Positions 14,304 to 22,182 of a stretch of 29,768 bases of DNA are shown here, one piece after another; within the stretch, counting starts at the first letter, position 1, and every line of letters begins with the position of its first letter. The DNA comes from Clostridiales bacterium (GTDB lineage Bacteria; Bacillota; Clostridia; Oscillospirales; Oscillospiraceae), in the NCBI GenBank assembly GCA_019421525.1, contig JAHZFC010000002.1, forward strand, positions 1 to 29,768. The letters run 5' to 3'. A program made the position numbers and the translations under genes. The notes beneath the pieces were generated by a model. It did no database searches, was not told the DNA's origin, and was given only the letters and a program-made list of their open reading frames with translations.

Positions 14304-14516
14304 ATGAAAAAGACCTTCAAGCTCGCAGACCTGGACTGCGCCAACTGCGCCCAGAAGATGGAGGACGCCATCAACAAGCTCCCCGGCGTCACCGCCGCCA
14401 CCGTCAGCTTTATGACCCAGAAGCTCACCATCGAAGCAGAAGATGTGGATGCCGTTATGAAAGATGTAGTCAGGTGCGTCCGGAAAGTGGAGCCGGACTG
14501 CGAAGTGGTGCTGTGA
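14304..14516 (+). CDS. HMA-domain metal-binding protein (metallochaperone)
   Basis: A 70-residue single HMA domain with betaalphabeta-betaalphabeta fold. The metal-binding loop is LDCANCAQKME, the DCANCA form typical of Zn/Cd/Pb transporters; copper chaperones usually have GMTC or similar. The ATG follows AAGGAGGCTGTCATC, 58 nt after cadC. The following ATPase lacks the N-terminal HMA domain that CadA and ZntA normally carry, so this protein probably supplies it in trans. It also has Cys near the C terminus (VRCVRK and PDCEVVL). Confidence 0.92.
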   Translation: MKKTFKLADLDCANCAQKMEDAINKLPGVTAATVSFMTQKLTIEAEDVDAVMKDVVRCVRKVEPDCEVVL

Positions 14517-14533
14517 ACGCGGGCGCTGAGGTT

Positions 14534-14559
14534 CCTGGCATGCCAGGGGCTTTGGCCCC
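14534..14559 (+). repeat. Intercistronic hairpins between HMA and cadA
   Basis: The 71-bp gap holds the perfect palindrome CCTGGCATGCCAGG (14534-14547), overlapping GGGGC-TTTG-GCCCC (14546-14559). There is no T-run, so it is more likely an RNA-processing or stability element that sets the HMA to ATPase ratio than a terminator. Confidence 0.5.
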
Positions 14560-14587
14560 GGAAATGCCTTAGAAAGAAGGTAGTTCC

Positions 14588-16603
14588 ATGACGAAAAAGC
14601 AAAGGCGTACCCTGGTCCGTATCCTGGCCGCCGCCGTCCTGCTCGTGGCGGCCAGCCTCATCCCCCAGCAGATCTTCCTCACCCCCACGTGGATGATCGA
14701 ATTCGCCACCCCCGGTCAGGCCACCGTCCTCCCCGACAGCTGGGCTCTGACAGGGGGCACCATCACCTCCATCCCCCGCCTGCCGCTGTTCCTGGTGCCC
14801 TATCTCATCATCGGCTGGGACATTTTGTGGAAGGCGGTGCGCAACATCGCCCACGGCCAGGTCTTTGACGAGAACTTCCTCATGTGCATCGCCACCATCG
14901 GCGCGCTGGTGCTGGGGGAGTATGCCGAGGCCGTCGGCGTCATGCTCTTCTACCAGGTGGGCGAGCTGTTCCAGAGCTACGCCGTGGGCAGATCCCGGCG
15001 GTCCATCGCCCAGCTCATGGACATCCGCCCGGACAGCGCCAATGTGGAGCGGGACGGCCAGATCGTCCAGGTGGACCCGGAGGAGGTGGCTGTGGGCGAG
15101 GTCATCGTGATCCGCCCCGGCGAGAAGGTCCCCCTGGACGGGGTGGTGCTGGAGGGGTCGTCCGCCGTGGACACCGCCGCGCTCACCGGCGAGTCCGCCC
15201 CCCGGGACGTGGTCCCCGGTGACGAACTGCTGTCCGGCTGCGTCGATCTCACCGGTCTGCTGAAGGTCCGGGTCACCAAGGAGTTTGGCCAGTCCACTGT
15301 GGCTAAGATCCTGGACCTGGTGGAGAACGCCTCCTCCAAAAAGGCCAAGGCGGAGAACTTCATCACCAGGTTCGCCCGCTATTACACCCCCGCCGTGGTC
15401 ATCGGGGCCGCGCTGCTGGCGGTGATCCCCTCTCTGGTCACCGGGCAGTGGGCCGTGTGGGTCCACCGGGCGCTCATCTTCCTGGTCATCTCCTGCCCCT
15501 GCGCCCTGGTCATCTCCATCCCCCTGTCCTTTTTCGGGGGCATCGGCGGGGCCTCCGCCCGGGGCATCCTGGTCAAGGGTGGCAACTATCTGGAGCTGCT
15601 GGCCCAGACGGAGACCGTGGTCTTTGACAAGACGGGCACCCTCACCCGGGGCGTGTTCGAGCTGTCCGTCCTCCACCCCGCCCCCGGCATATCGAGGGAA
15701 GAGCTGCTGGAGACGGCCGCCCTGGCCGAACAGCACTCCAGCCACCCCATCGCCCAGTCCCTGCGCCGGGCCTGGGGCAAGGAGATCGACCCGGACCGGG
15801 TGACCGGCGTCCAGGAGATCCCCGGCCACGGGGTGTCCGTGCTGGTGGACGGCGCCCAGGTGCTGGCGGGCAACGACAAGCTCATGGCCCAGGCGGGCGT
15901 CTCCTGCCCCCCCTGCCATGACGCGGGCACCCTGGTCCATGTGGCCAGGGCCGGCCGCTATTTAGGCTGTGCCGTCATCGCCGACCAGGTGAAGGACACC
16001 GCCCCCGCCGCCATCTCCGCGCTGCGCGCCCGGGGCATCCGCACCGTCATGCTCACCGGGGACAGCCAGGCCGTGGGCCAGGCGGTGGCCGCCCAGCTGG
16101 GACTGGACGAGGTCCACACCCAGCTGCTCCCCGCCGACAAGGTGGCCCGGCTGGAGGACCTGCTGGCCCGTAAGGGCCCCAAGGGTGTGCTGGCCTATGT
16201 GGGGGACGGCGTCAACGACGCCCCCGTCCTCTCCCGGGCGGACGTGGGCATCGCCATGGGTGGCATGGGCTCTGACGCGGCTATCGAGGCCGCCGACGTG
16301 GTCCTCATGGACGATGACCCGGCCAAGCTCATCCAGGCCATGGACATCGCCCGCAAGTGCCTGCGCATCGTCCGGGAGAACATCGTGTTCGCCCTGGCGG
16401 TGAAGGGGCTGTTCCTCGTCCTGGGCGCCTTCGGCGTGGCCTCTATGTGGGAGGCGGTGTTCGCCGATGTGGGGGTGGCCGTCATCGCCATCCTGAACGC
16501 CTCCCGGATGCTCCGGGGCGCGGGCCGTCCCGCACCGGCGGCCGGGGACGCTTCCGCCCCGCTCTTCTCCGGCCAGCCTGAGCCGCCCCAGAGCGCGGTC
16601 TGA
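14588..16603 (+). CDS. cadA: Heavy-metal P1B-type ATPase (Cd/Zn/Pb exporter) without HMA domain
   Basis: A 671-residue membrane ATPase that exports divalent soft metals. Motifs: the TGE loop in ALTGESAPRD, metal-site SCPCAL (Cys303, Cys305), phosphorylated Asp347 in DKTGTLTRG, the P1B His-Pro in SSHPIAQSL, and hinge GDGVNDAPVLS (539-549). Asp627 in the last membrane segment (VFADVGVAV) with the CPC motif marks the Zn/Cd/Pb subgroup (P1B-2) rather than copper. The N terminus goes straight into a membrane segment after about 10 residues, with no HMA domain. That function is probably provided by the 70-residue protein upstream. The ATG follows AGAAAGAAGGTAGTTCC. It is last in the cad operon. Confidence 0.95.
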   Translation: MTKKQRRTLVRILAAAVLLVAASLIPQQIFLTPTWMIEFATPGQATVLPDSWALTGGTITSIPRLPLFLVPYLIIGWDILWKAVRNIAHGQVFDENFLMCIATIGALVLGEYAEAVGVMLFYQVGELFQSYAVGRSRRSIAQLMDIRPDSANVERDGQIVQVDPEEVAVGEVIVIRPGEKVPLDGVVLEGSSAVDTAALTGESAPRDVVPGDELLSGCVDLTGLLKVRVTKEFGQSTVAKILDLVENASSKKAKAENFITRFARYYTPAVVIGAALLAVIPSLVTGQWAVWVHRALIFLVISCPCALVISIPLSFFGGIGGASARGILVKGGNYLELLAQTETVVFDKTGTLTRGVFELSVLHPAPGISREELLETAALAEQHSSHPIAQSLRRAWGKEIDPDRVTGVQEIPGHGVSVLVDGAQVLAGNDKLMAQAGVSCPPCHDAGTLVHVARAGRYLGCAVIADQVKDTAPAAISALRARGIRTVMLTGDSQAVGQAVAAQLGLDEVHTQLLPADKVARLEDLLARKGPKGVLAYVGDGVNDAPVLSRADVGIAMGGMGSDAAIEAADVVLMDDDPAKLIQAMDIARKCLRIVRENIVFALAVKGLFLVLGAFGVASMWEAVFADVGVAVIAILNASRMLRGAGRPAPAAGDASAPLFSGQPEPPQSAV

Positions 16604-16622
16604 CCAAATTTGAGACAGCCGC

Positions 16623-16673
16623 CCAGGGCCCGGGCACATGGCGATCTGCCATGTGACCGGGCCCTGGCTTTTT
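16623..16673 (+). terminator. Intrinsic terminator of the cad operon
   Basis: CCAGGGCCCGG (16623-16633) pairs with CCGGGCCCTGG (16657-16667), with an inner stem CACATGGC/GCCATGTG. It is followed by C and T5 (16669-16673). Confidence 0.9.
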
Positions 16674-16756
16674 CTTCTCATCTTTTTCCTGGAGATCTAG
16701 TGGGATGGTCTCTCCCGGTACCTATCGCTCGATATCATACACCTGGGGCAGTTGTC

Positions 16757-16785
16757 TTGCGGCCTTCCCGTCGGTATGGTATAGT
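16757..16785 (+). promoter_or_regulatory. Possible lysR promoter
   Basis: TATAGT (16780-16785) is a good -10 box; the -35 at 17 bp is only TTGCGG (16757-16762), so activation or a weak promoter is likely. It lies 23 bp before the LysR ATG. Confidence 0.4.
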
Positions 16786-16807
16786 TGGGGGGAAAGGAGC
16801 GGATGAC

Positions 16808-17674
16808 ATGGAACTGCGGGTACTGAGATATTTCCTGGCCGTGGCCCGGGAGGAGAACATCACCAAGGCCGCCGCCCTGCTCCACGTGACCCAGCCCACC
16901 CTGTCCCGGCAGCTGATGCAGCTGGAGGAGGAGCTGGGGGTGAAGCTGTTCCGCCGGGGCAAATACCGCATCATCCTCACCGACGACGGGGTGCTGCTGC
17001 GCCGCCGGGCCCAGGAGATCGTGGACCTGGCAGACAAGACGGAACGGGAGTTCCAGCGCCAGGAGGGGGAGCTCATCGGGGAGGTGGCCATCGGCGCCGG
17101 AGAGACCAACAGCATGACCGCCCTGTCCCAGCACATCGCCTCCTTCCGGCGGGAGCACCCCCTGGTGCAGTTCAGAGTGTACAGCGCCACCGCGGACGAC
17201 ATCCAGGACCGGCTGGAGAAGGGCCTGCTGGACCTGGGCCTGCTGGCCGAGCCGGTGGACATCGGGCGATATGCCTTCCTGCGCATGCCCATGCGCGATC
17301 AGTGGGGCGTCTGGGTCCGGCGGGATGACCCCCTGGCCCAGCGGGAGACAGCCGCCCCGGAGGACCTGGTGGGGATCCCCCTGCTGCTGTCCCGGCGGGA
17401 GCAGGTGCGGCGGGAGCTGGCCGGGTGGTTTGGCGATTGCTACGAGCGGCTGGAGGTGGCCGGCACCTTCAACCTCATCCTCAACGCGGCCAATATGGTC
17501 CGCAACGGGGTGGGGGCCGCCCTGGGCTTTTACATCGGCAATGTGTCCGACGAGCTGCGTTTTATCCCCCTCTCGCCTCCGCTGGAGACGGGCACAGTGC
17601 TGGTCTGGCGGAAGGATCAGGCCTTCAGTCCAGCATCCGAAGCGTTCCTCCATCACGTCAGACATGCGCAATGA
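16808..17674 (+). CDS. LysR family transcriptional regulator
   Basis: A 288-residue LysR-type regulator. The N-terminal helix-turn-helix is MELRVLRYFLAVAREENITK followed by AAALLHVTQPTLSRQLMQLE, then the linker helix to about residue 85. The effector domain starts at GEVAIGAGETNSMTALSQHI and runs to the end. The ATG at 16808 follows AAAGGAGCGGATGAC; the frame is open upstream through the cad terminator, which is not coding. It precedes, on the same strand, the cupin and carboxymuconolactone-decarboxylase genes, which are the natural candidates for its targets. The inducer is unknown. Confidence 0.92.
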   Translation: MELRVLRYFLAVAREENITKAAALLHVTQPTLSRQLMQLEEELGVKLFRRGKYRIILTDDGVLLRRRAQEIVDLADKTEREFQRQEGELIGEVAIGAGETNSMTALSQHIASFRREHPLVQFRVYSATADDIQDRLEKGLLDLGLLAEPVDIGRYAFLRMPMRDQWGVWVRRDDPLAQRETAAPEDLVGIPLLLSRREQVRRELAGWFGDCYERLEVAGTFNLILNAANMVRNGVGAALGFYIGNVSDELRFIPLSPPLETGTVLVWRKDQAFSPASEAFLHHVRHAQ

Positions 17675-17701
17675 GCATTTTTCAATATGCGGCATAGGTA
17701 T

Positions 17702-17730
17702 TGGACATCGCCGCTCCCCGAGCTTACAAT
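17702..17730 (+). promoter_or_regulatory. Promoter of the cupin-CMD operon
   Basis: TGGACA (17702-17707), 17-bp spacer and TACAAT (17725-17730), giving a start near 17737, about 60 nt before the cupin ATG. Confidence 0.6.
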
Positions 17731-17796
17731 AAAGGCGAAGTTGGAACTGGCCCCTTTGACGAAGCGGGCACATGCGAAGAAAGGATGGTATCCGCT

Positions 17797-18207
17797 ATGA
17801 ACGAGCTGACCCATGAGATCTTCCCCCGGGGCGGGGAAAACACCGCCTTTGCCCAGTACTTTGTGGGCAAGAGCTATCTGAATATGCTCTCCACCCAGCA
17901 GGTGGCCATCGGCAACGTCACCTTTGAGCCGGGCTGCCGGAACAACTGGCACATCCATAAGTCCTCCAAGGCAGGCGGCCAGATCCTGCTGGTCACCGGC
18001 GGCCAGGGCTGGTACCAGGAGTGGGGCCAGCCCGCCCGGGCCCTCCGCCCCGGCGACGTGGTGAACATCCCCGCCAACGTGAAGCACTGGCACGGCGCGG
18101 CCAAGGACAGCTGGTTCTCCCACCTGGCGGTGGAGGTCCCCGGAGAGGACACCGCCAACGAGTGGCTGGAGCCGGTGAGCGACGAGGCCTACAGCCAGCT
18201 GGGCTGA
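17797..18207 (+). CDS. Cupin-domain protein
   Basis: A 136-residue single-domain cupin with a conserved beta barrel that usually holds one metal ion. The two cupin motifs are GCRNNWHIHKSSKAGGQILL (with His pair) and PGDVVNIPANVKHWHGAA (with the last metal His). Proteins of this type are found next to carboxymuconolactone decarboxylase genes in many anaerobes, and here the CMD gene starts 25 nt downstream. A role as a small redox or carbonyl-handling enzyme is a guess. The ATG at 17797 is preferred (AAAGGA 12 nt upstream); the in-frame ATG at 17785 overlaps the ribosome site. Confidence 0.88.
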   Translation: MNELTHEIFPRGGENTAFAQYFVGKSYLNMLSTQQVAIGNVTFEPGCRNNWHIHKSSKAGGQILLVTGGQGWYQEWGQPARALRPGDVVNIPANVKHWHGAAKDSWFSHLAVEVPGEDTANEWLEPVSDEAYSQLG

Positions 18208-18232
18208 CATGCTGTGAAAGGAGCGCGTTTTT

Positions 18233-18991
18233 ATGGACCGGACCCAAGCTGCAAACGAAATGACAACGGCGCTCTACGGCGCCCAACCCTCTCCCGTGGA
18301 GGGAACTGACCCGGACTTTGCCGCCATCAAGGAGCGGCTCATCTATGGCCAGGTCTACCGCCATGTCCAGCTGGAGCCCAAGCTGCGGGAGCTGCTCATC
18401 CTGGCGGTGGCCTCCACCAACCAGACCCTCCATGAGGTGTCCCTCCACACCCAGGCCGCCCTTGCCGCAGGGGCCAGCCCGGAAGAGATCCGGGAGGCAC
18501 TCTACCACTGCGCCCCCTACATCGGCCTTGGCAAGGCGGAGGCGGCCGTCCAGGCCGCGGACCGGGTGCTGGAGGAGCAGGGCGTGTCCCTCCCCCTGGC
18601 CAGCGCGGCCACAGTGACGGAGGGCGACCGCCTGGAGCTGGGCCTGGCCGCCCAGAAGGGCATCTTTGGCGACACCATCGACGCCATGCGCGCCGCCGCT
18701 CCGGACAGCCAGAAGCACATCCAGGACTATCTGTCCGCCTACTGCTTCGGGGACTTCTACACCAGAAGGCATCTGGACCTGCAGCAGCGGGAGCTGCTCA
18801 CCTTCTGCATCCTCTGTGCCCAGGGCGGCTGTGAGAACCAGCTGCGCGGCCACATCGGGGGCAACGTGGCCATGGGCAACGACAAGTCCGTCCTGCTGGA
18901 CGCGCTGACCGTCTGCCTTCCCTACATCGGCTTCCCCAGGACGCTCAACGCCCTGGCCTGCCTCAACGAGCTGCTGCCCGAGCAGGCGTGA
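18233..18991 (+). CDS. Double carboxymuconolactone decarboxylase-domain protein
   Basis: A 252-residue protein with two CMD/AhpD-like helical domains. The first (about 30-120) carries ILAVASTNQTLHEVSLHTQA and lacks the usual Cys pair. The second (about 150-245) has FCILCAQGGCENQLRGHIGG, with Cys and His near the AhpD active-site position, then LPYIGFPRTLNALACL. True 4-carboxymuconolactone decarboxylation is unlikely in this kind of organism; a thiol-based redox function is more plausible but unproven. The ATG follows AAAGGAGCGCGTTTTT. It is last in the LysR-associated operon and is followed by a very strong terminator. Confidence 0.88.
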   Translation: MDRTQAANEMTTALYGAQPSPVEGTDPDFAAIKERLIYGQVYRHVQLEPKLRELLILAVASTNQTLHEVSLHTQAALAAGASPEEIREALYHCAPYIGLGKAEAAVQAADRVLEEQGVSLPLASAATVTEGDRLELGLAAQKGIFGDTIDAMRAAAPDSQKHIQDYLSAYCFGDFYTRRHLDLQQRELLTFCILCAQGGCENQLRGHIGGNVAMGNDKSVLLDALTVCLPYIGFPRTLNALACLNELLPEQA

Positions 18992-19012
18992 CCATCCCCT
19001 CTCTTCTTTTGA

Positions 19013-19066
19013 CAGGCCCTGGCTCCGGCGGCTTTTGCCGCCGGAGCCAGGGCCTGTTTTCGTTTT
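19013..19066 (+). terminator. Intrinsic terminator of the cupin-CMD operon
   Basis: A perfect 20-bp inverted repeat: arms 19013-19032 (CAGGCCCTGG... ) and 19037-19056, loop TTTT. It is followed by TTTTCGTTTT. Confidence 0.93.
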
Positions 19067-19148
19067 CCTCCCCTCCCGTCAGGGTCTTCGTCCCCTTTCC
19101 CGCTCCTTTGGGGCAAAATAAAAACAGCGGGACTTTTCTGGCTGCATA

Positions 19149-19157
19149 TGCTATAAT
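19149..19157 (+). promoter_or_regulatory. Extended -10 promoter of the alkylation-repair operon
   Basis: TGCTATAAT (19149-19157) is an ideal extended -10 element. No good -35 box lies at 16-18 bp, which fits extended -10 use. The ogt-like GTG start is about 50 nt downstream. Confidence 0.6.
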
Positions 19158-19209
19158 CACCTCAACAGGAAAGCACTTGCCTTCCATGCAGAAAAAGGAG
19201 GCGTTCTCA

Positions 19210-19749
19210 GTGTACTGCACCACCACCTATCCATCCCCTCTGGGAGTTCTGACACTGGGCAGCGACGGAGCGGCCCTCACCGGCCTGTGGCTGGCCGGGC
19301 AGAAGTATTTCGGCGCCGGTCTCCCGGACGCACCGGCACAGCGGCCCGACCTGCCGGTGTTTGCCAAGGCCCGGGCCTGGCTGGACCGGTATTTCGCCGG
19401 GGAGCGGCCCGCGCCCGGCGAGCTCCCCCTGCGGCCCATGGGTACCCCCTTCCGGGCTCGGGTGTGGGACCTCTTATGCCAGATCCCCTATGGTCAGGTC
19501 ACCACCTACGGCGCCCTGGCCCGGACGATGGCGGCGGAGCTGGGCCGCCCGTCCATGTCCGGCCAGGCGGTGGGGGGCGCGGTGGGCCACAACCCCATCT
19601 CCATCATCATCCCCTGCCACCGGGTGGTGGGCTCTGGCGGCAGCCTCACCGGCTATGCCGGCGGCATCGCCGCCAAGGTGTGGCTGCTGGAGCACGAGGG
19701 GGCGGACCTGTCCCGGCTGACCGTCCCCACCCGGGGCACGGCCCTTTGA
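19210..19749 (+). CDS. ogt: Methylated-DNA-protein cysteine methyltransferase
   Basis: A 179-residue suicide repair protein that takes alkyl groups from O6-alkylguanine in DNA onto its own Cys. The N-terminal domain starts MYCTTTYPSPLGVLTLGSDG. The DNA-binding domain has TPFRARVWDLLCQIPYGQVT and TTYGALARTM, and the acceptor is Cys136 in IIIPCHRVVGSGG. The start is the GTG at 19210, since AAAAAGGAGG lies 8 nt upstream; an in-frame ATG at 19186 would place that ribosome site inside the gene. It opens a cluster with tag and a second MGMT-type gene. Confidence 0.95.
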   Translation: MYCTTTYPSPLGVLTLGSDGAALTGLWLAGQKYFGAGLPDAPAQRPDLPVFAKARAWLDRYFAGERPAPGELPLRPMGTPFRARVWDLLCQIPYGQVTTYGALARTMAAELGRPSMSGQAVGGAVGHNPISIIIPCHRVVGSGGSLTGYAGGIAAKVWLLEHEGADLSRLTVPTRGTAL

Positions 19750-19775
19750 ACCAAACAGGAATGGAGGCGGTCACC

Positions 19776-20360
19776 GTGGGATGGCCGGACGGGAAGCCCC
19801 GCTGCCGCTGGGCGGACCCCAACAATGAACGCTACCTGCGCTACCACGACCAGGAGTGGGGCGTGCCGGTCTATGACGACCATAAGCTCTTTGAGATGCT
19901 CATCCTGGAGAGCTTTCAGGCCGGGCTGTCCTGGGCCTGTGTGCTCAACAAGCGGGAGGCCTTCCGCCGGGCCTTCGACGGGTTCGACCTGGATGCCGTA
20001 TGCGCCTACGGGGAGGACAAGCTGGCCGCCCTGGCCCAGGACCCCGGCATCATCCGCAACCGCCGGAAGATCCGGGCCGCAGTGGACAACGCCCGGGTGT
20101 TCCGGGATATCCAGGGGGAGTGGGGCAGCTTTTCCAACTATCTCTGGCACTGGACGGCTGGCCAGGTGGTCCACGAGGTAGGGCCCGCCAGCTCCCCTTT
20201 GTCCGACGCGGTGTCCAAGGACCTGAAAAAGCGGGGGATGACCTTTGTGGGCACCACCATCATCTACGCCTATCTCCAGGCGGTGGGGGTCATCTTCGCC
20301 CACGAGGCGGGCTGCTTCCTGGCCCAAGGGGAGGGCGGCACAGCCCCTGGGCCGAAATGA
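19776..20360 (+). CDS. tag: DNA-3-methyladenine glycosylase I
   Basis: A 194-residue base-excision enzyme that removes 3-methyladenine. Zinc ligands of the Tag family are seen as Cys10 (KPRCRWAD) and His24 (LRYHDQEWGVP) at the start and as His and Cys in IFAHEAGCF near the end. The substrate-pocket region is LFEMLILESFQAGLSWACVL and the DNA-contact region includes KDLKKRGMTFVGTTI. The GTG at 19776 is preferred because GGAGG sits 8 nt upstream; the ATG at 19761 in the same frame has no ribosome site. The gene starts 26 nt after ogt and its stop overlaps the next ATG. Confidence 0.94.
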   Translation: MGWPDGKPRCRWADPNNERYLRYHDQEWGVPVYDDHKLFEMLILESFQAGLSWACVLNKREAFRRAFDGFDLDAVCAYGEDKLAALAQDPGIIRNRRKIRAAVDNARVFRDIQGEWGSFSNYLWHWTAGQVVHEVGPASSPLSDAVSKDLKKRGMTFVGTTIIYAYLQAVGVIFAHEAGCFLAQGEGGTAPGPK

Positions 20361-20665
20361 GCCGGGTGCTGGACGACGATCTCATCTACCAGGTGCTGTC
20401 CGTGGTGGACGAGATCCCCGCCGGCCGGGTGGCCACCTACGGCCAGATCGCCCGGCTCATCGGCCGGGAGCGCAACGCCCGGCTGGTGGGGCGGATCCTC
20501 CGGGACTCCCAGCTCTACGGCGACTACCCCTGCCACCGGGTGGTGGACCATGCCGGGCGGCTGGCTCCAGGCTGGCCGGAGCAGGCGGATCTGCTTCTTG
20601 TGGAGGGCGTTCTCCTCAAGGCCAACGGCTGTGTGGACCTGGCCCTCTATCGATGGGACTGCTGA
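20357..20665 (+). CDS. Short MGMT-type alkyltransferase-like protein that keeps the acceptor Cys
   Basis: A 102-residue protein comprising only the DNA-binding domain of the O6-alkylguanine methyltransferase family. It has IPAGRVATYGQIARLIG, ARLVGRILRD (intercalating-Arg region) and YPCHRVVDHAGRLAPGW. Alkyltransferase-like proteins (ATL) of this length usually have Trp or Ala in place of the acceptor Cys (PWHRV). Here Cys59 is retained, so it may be a true but minimal methyltransferase. The ATG overlaps the tag stop as ATGA, so the two are translationally coupled. It is followed by a strong terminator. Confidence 0.9.
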   Translation: MSRVLDDDLIYQVLSVVDEIPAGRVATYGQIARLIGRERNARLVGRILRDSQLYGDYPCHRVVDHAGRLAPGWPEQADLLLVEGVLLKANGCVDLALYRWDC

Positions 20666-20690
20666 CGTTTTTTGTGCGCAATTCACTCGT

Positions 20691-20729
20691 AAGGGCCCCG
20701 GTGAGTTCACCGGGGCCCTTGTCTGTTTT
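20691..20729 (+). terminator. Intrinsic terminator of the alkylation-repair operon
   Basis: AAGGGCCCCGGTGA (20691-20704) pairs perfectly with TCACCGGGGCCCTT (20707-20720), followed by GTCTGTTTT. Confidence 0.9.
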
Positions 20730-20758
20730 GATATTCTGATGTATCCTCCGGCGGGGGG

Positions 20759-21901
20759 TCACTCCCCCTCGCCGCCTGTGCCCTCCAGGGCAAAGCCGTT
20801 GACCTCCACCGTGCCGTCCATGGGCACCAGCAGATACCTGCGGCCGTTGATGGCCTGGGTCTCCAGCATGCCGCTGCACTCCGGGGAGATGGTCACCGTG
20901 GCCTGGCCGGTCTTGACCTCGAAGCGCCGGCTGTCGATCAGGTTGGCCGGGTTGAGGGGGGCGCGGCCAAACTCCTGATCGCACCTGTCCCGGAACACCT
21001 GGACCTGCTCCTGGGTGGCCCCCGCCTCGGCCAGCACGGCGCTCAGCTCCCCCTGGGTGATGGAGGGAGGCTCCGGGTCCCGGCTCTCCTTATGGATCTC
21101 CAGCCGCTCCCGCAGCTGCTCGTGGATGGCCTGCACCACCTCCACGCTGCACGTCTCCCCCAGCGACTCGGACAGGGCGGTCTCAAAGGCCAGGCGCTGG
21201 TCGGCGGCGGACATGGGCGGATCGGTGTGGAACACCGCGTCGATCAGCTCCTGGTGGAGGGCATCCGGCTTCCGGGCGTAGTACAGGGCGTTGTAGATGT
21301 TGGCCGCCCGGTCGTCAAAGGCGGGGAACAAAAAGCCCACCTCGGGCGCGGACACCACCCGGCTGGAGCAGCTGTGGAACTCGTTGTCCCCGGGGAAGTA
21401 ACCCAGCTCCCCCCGCCGCTCCTTGATGGGGCAGATGCAGCAGACGAGGTAGGAGAACACCTGATCGGAGGCGTCGGCCTGCACCTGGTCGTCCCGGCTC
21501 CGGTAGGGCACATCGTAGGTGTCGTGGGCCAAAAGGATGAGGTAGCCGCTGTCCTCCATATCCAGGGAGGCGATGACCTTGTCGTAAAACTCCTGCCGGA
21601 CTTCGGTGTCCTTGAGCTGGCTGTCCCGCAGGCGGGTGAGCAGCCGGTGCTCCTGGCTGTCCACCACCTGCCCGGTGGCAAACACGATGTCGATGAGATT
21701 TTTCCCCAGGGTGCCGGACAGGGCCTTTTTCAGCAGGCTCAGGTACTTCTCCACCTCGTCCTCGGGCATGAGGCCCAGAGACTCGTCCAGCTGAGCGATG
21801 ATCCGGCGGTTGGGGTCGACGTAGCAGCCGTAGATGCGGCTGATGGCGTTTTTGTTGGGGAGAAAGCGGCGCTTCAGCTCCCGCACTTCCTTTTGGTTCA
21901 T
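20759..21901 (-). CDS. DUF4317 domain protein
   Basis: A 380-residue protein of the DUF4317 family, common in Clostridia and without known function. It starts MNQKEVRELKRRFLPNKNAI and has the characteristic SRIYGCYVDPNRRIIAQ, then SGYLILLAHDTYDVPY, YLVCCICPIK and EVGFLFPAFDDRAANIYNAL. The C-terminal third is acidic and ends with a beta-rich SRRFEVKTGQATVTISPE region. It is soluble with no signal peptide. The ATG at 21901 follows AAAGGAGGTCCCAGCT; in-frame sequence further upstream overlaps the promoter. It is a single gene, divergent from the two-component system. Confidence 0.92.
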   Translation of the reverse strand: MNQKEVRELKRRFLPNKNAISRIYGCYVDPNRRIIAQLDESLGLMPEDEVEKYLSLLKKALSGTLGKNLIDIVFATGQVVDSQEHRLLTRLRDSQLKDTEVRQEFYDKVIASLDMEDSGYLILLAHDTYDVPYRSRDDQVQADASDQVFSYLVCCICPIKERRGELGYFPGDNEFHSCSSRVVSAPEVGFLFPAFDDRAANIYNALYYARKPDALHQELIDAVFHTDPPMSAADQRLAFETALSESLGETCSVEVVQAIHEQLRERLEIHKESRDPEPPSITQGELSAVLAEAGATQEQVQVFRDRCDQEFGRAPLNPANLIDSRRFEVKTGQATVTISPECSGMLETQAINGRRYLLVPMDGTVEVNGFALEGTGGEGE

Positions 21902-21950
21902 AGCTGGGACCTCCTTTGGGATGCGGCACAGGGCCGCGCAGACAGACCAT

Positions 21951-21979
21951 ATTTTAGCGCCCCGGCGGCAAAAATGCAA
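21951..21979 (-). promoter_or_regulatory. Promoter of the DUF4317 gene
   Basis: On the minus strand TTGCAT (21979-21974), a 17-bp spacer and TAAAAT (21956-21951). The start would be near 21944, about 43 nt before the ATG. Confidence 0.65.
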
Positions 21980-22079
21980 CCAAGCTGCGATCGTCTCCGT
22001 ACAAAAACCTGCGGCGTATCCCTGCCAATGGGACCTTTCCTGCCGGCGGGACAGGGAAGGCCCCAAATTTTTCGGTTTT

Positions 22080-22111
22080 CTCACAAATCCCTCACAACTG
22101 GCTGCTATAAT
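22080..22111 (+). promoter_or_regulatory. Two-component system promoter with CTCACAA direct repeats
   Basis: Two copies of CTCACAA start at 22080 and 22091, exactly 11 nt apart. An extended -10 element TGCTATAAT follows (TATAAT at 22106-22111), 15 nt after the start of the second copy. The repeats cover the -35 position, where no consensus -35 is present, which is typical of activation by an OmpR/PhoB-type response regulator. The same arrangement precedes the VanX-CapA gene. Confidence 0.75.
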
Positions 22112-22182
22112 GATACGTTGCCAGATGGGTGCCTCAGAGTGCTCCTGGCCCTATGACTAGATACAGAAAGGCCGGTGAGCCC

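Noticed and set aside
13742..15940. A very long open frame on the minus strand opposite cadA (over 700 codons)
   Set aside because: It is opposite the clearly coding cadC and cadA genes, has Gly/His/Asp/Gln-rich composition typical of antisense reading of GC-rich genes, and no domain or ribosome site. The same holds for the long minus-strand frame at 24419-26116.
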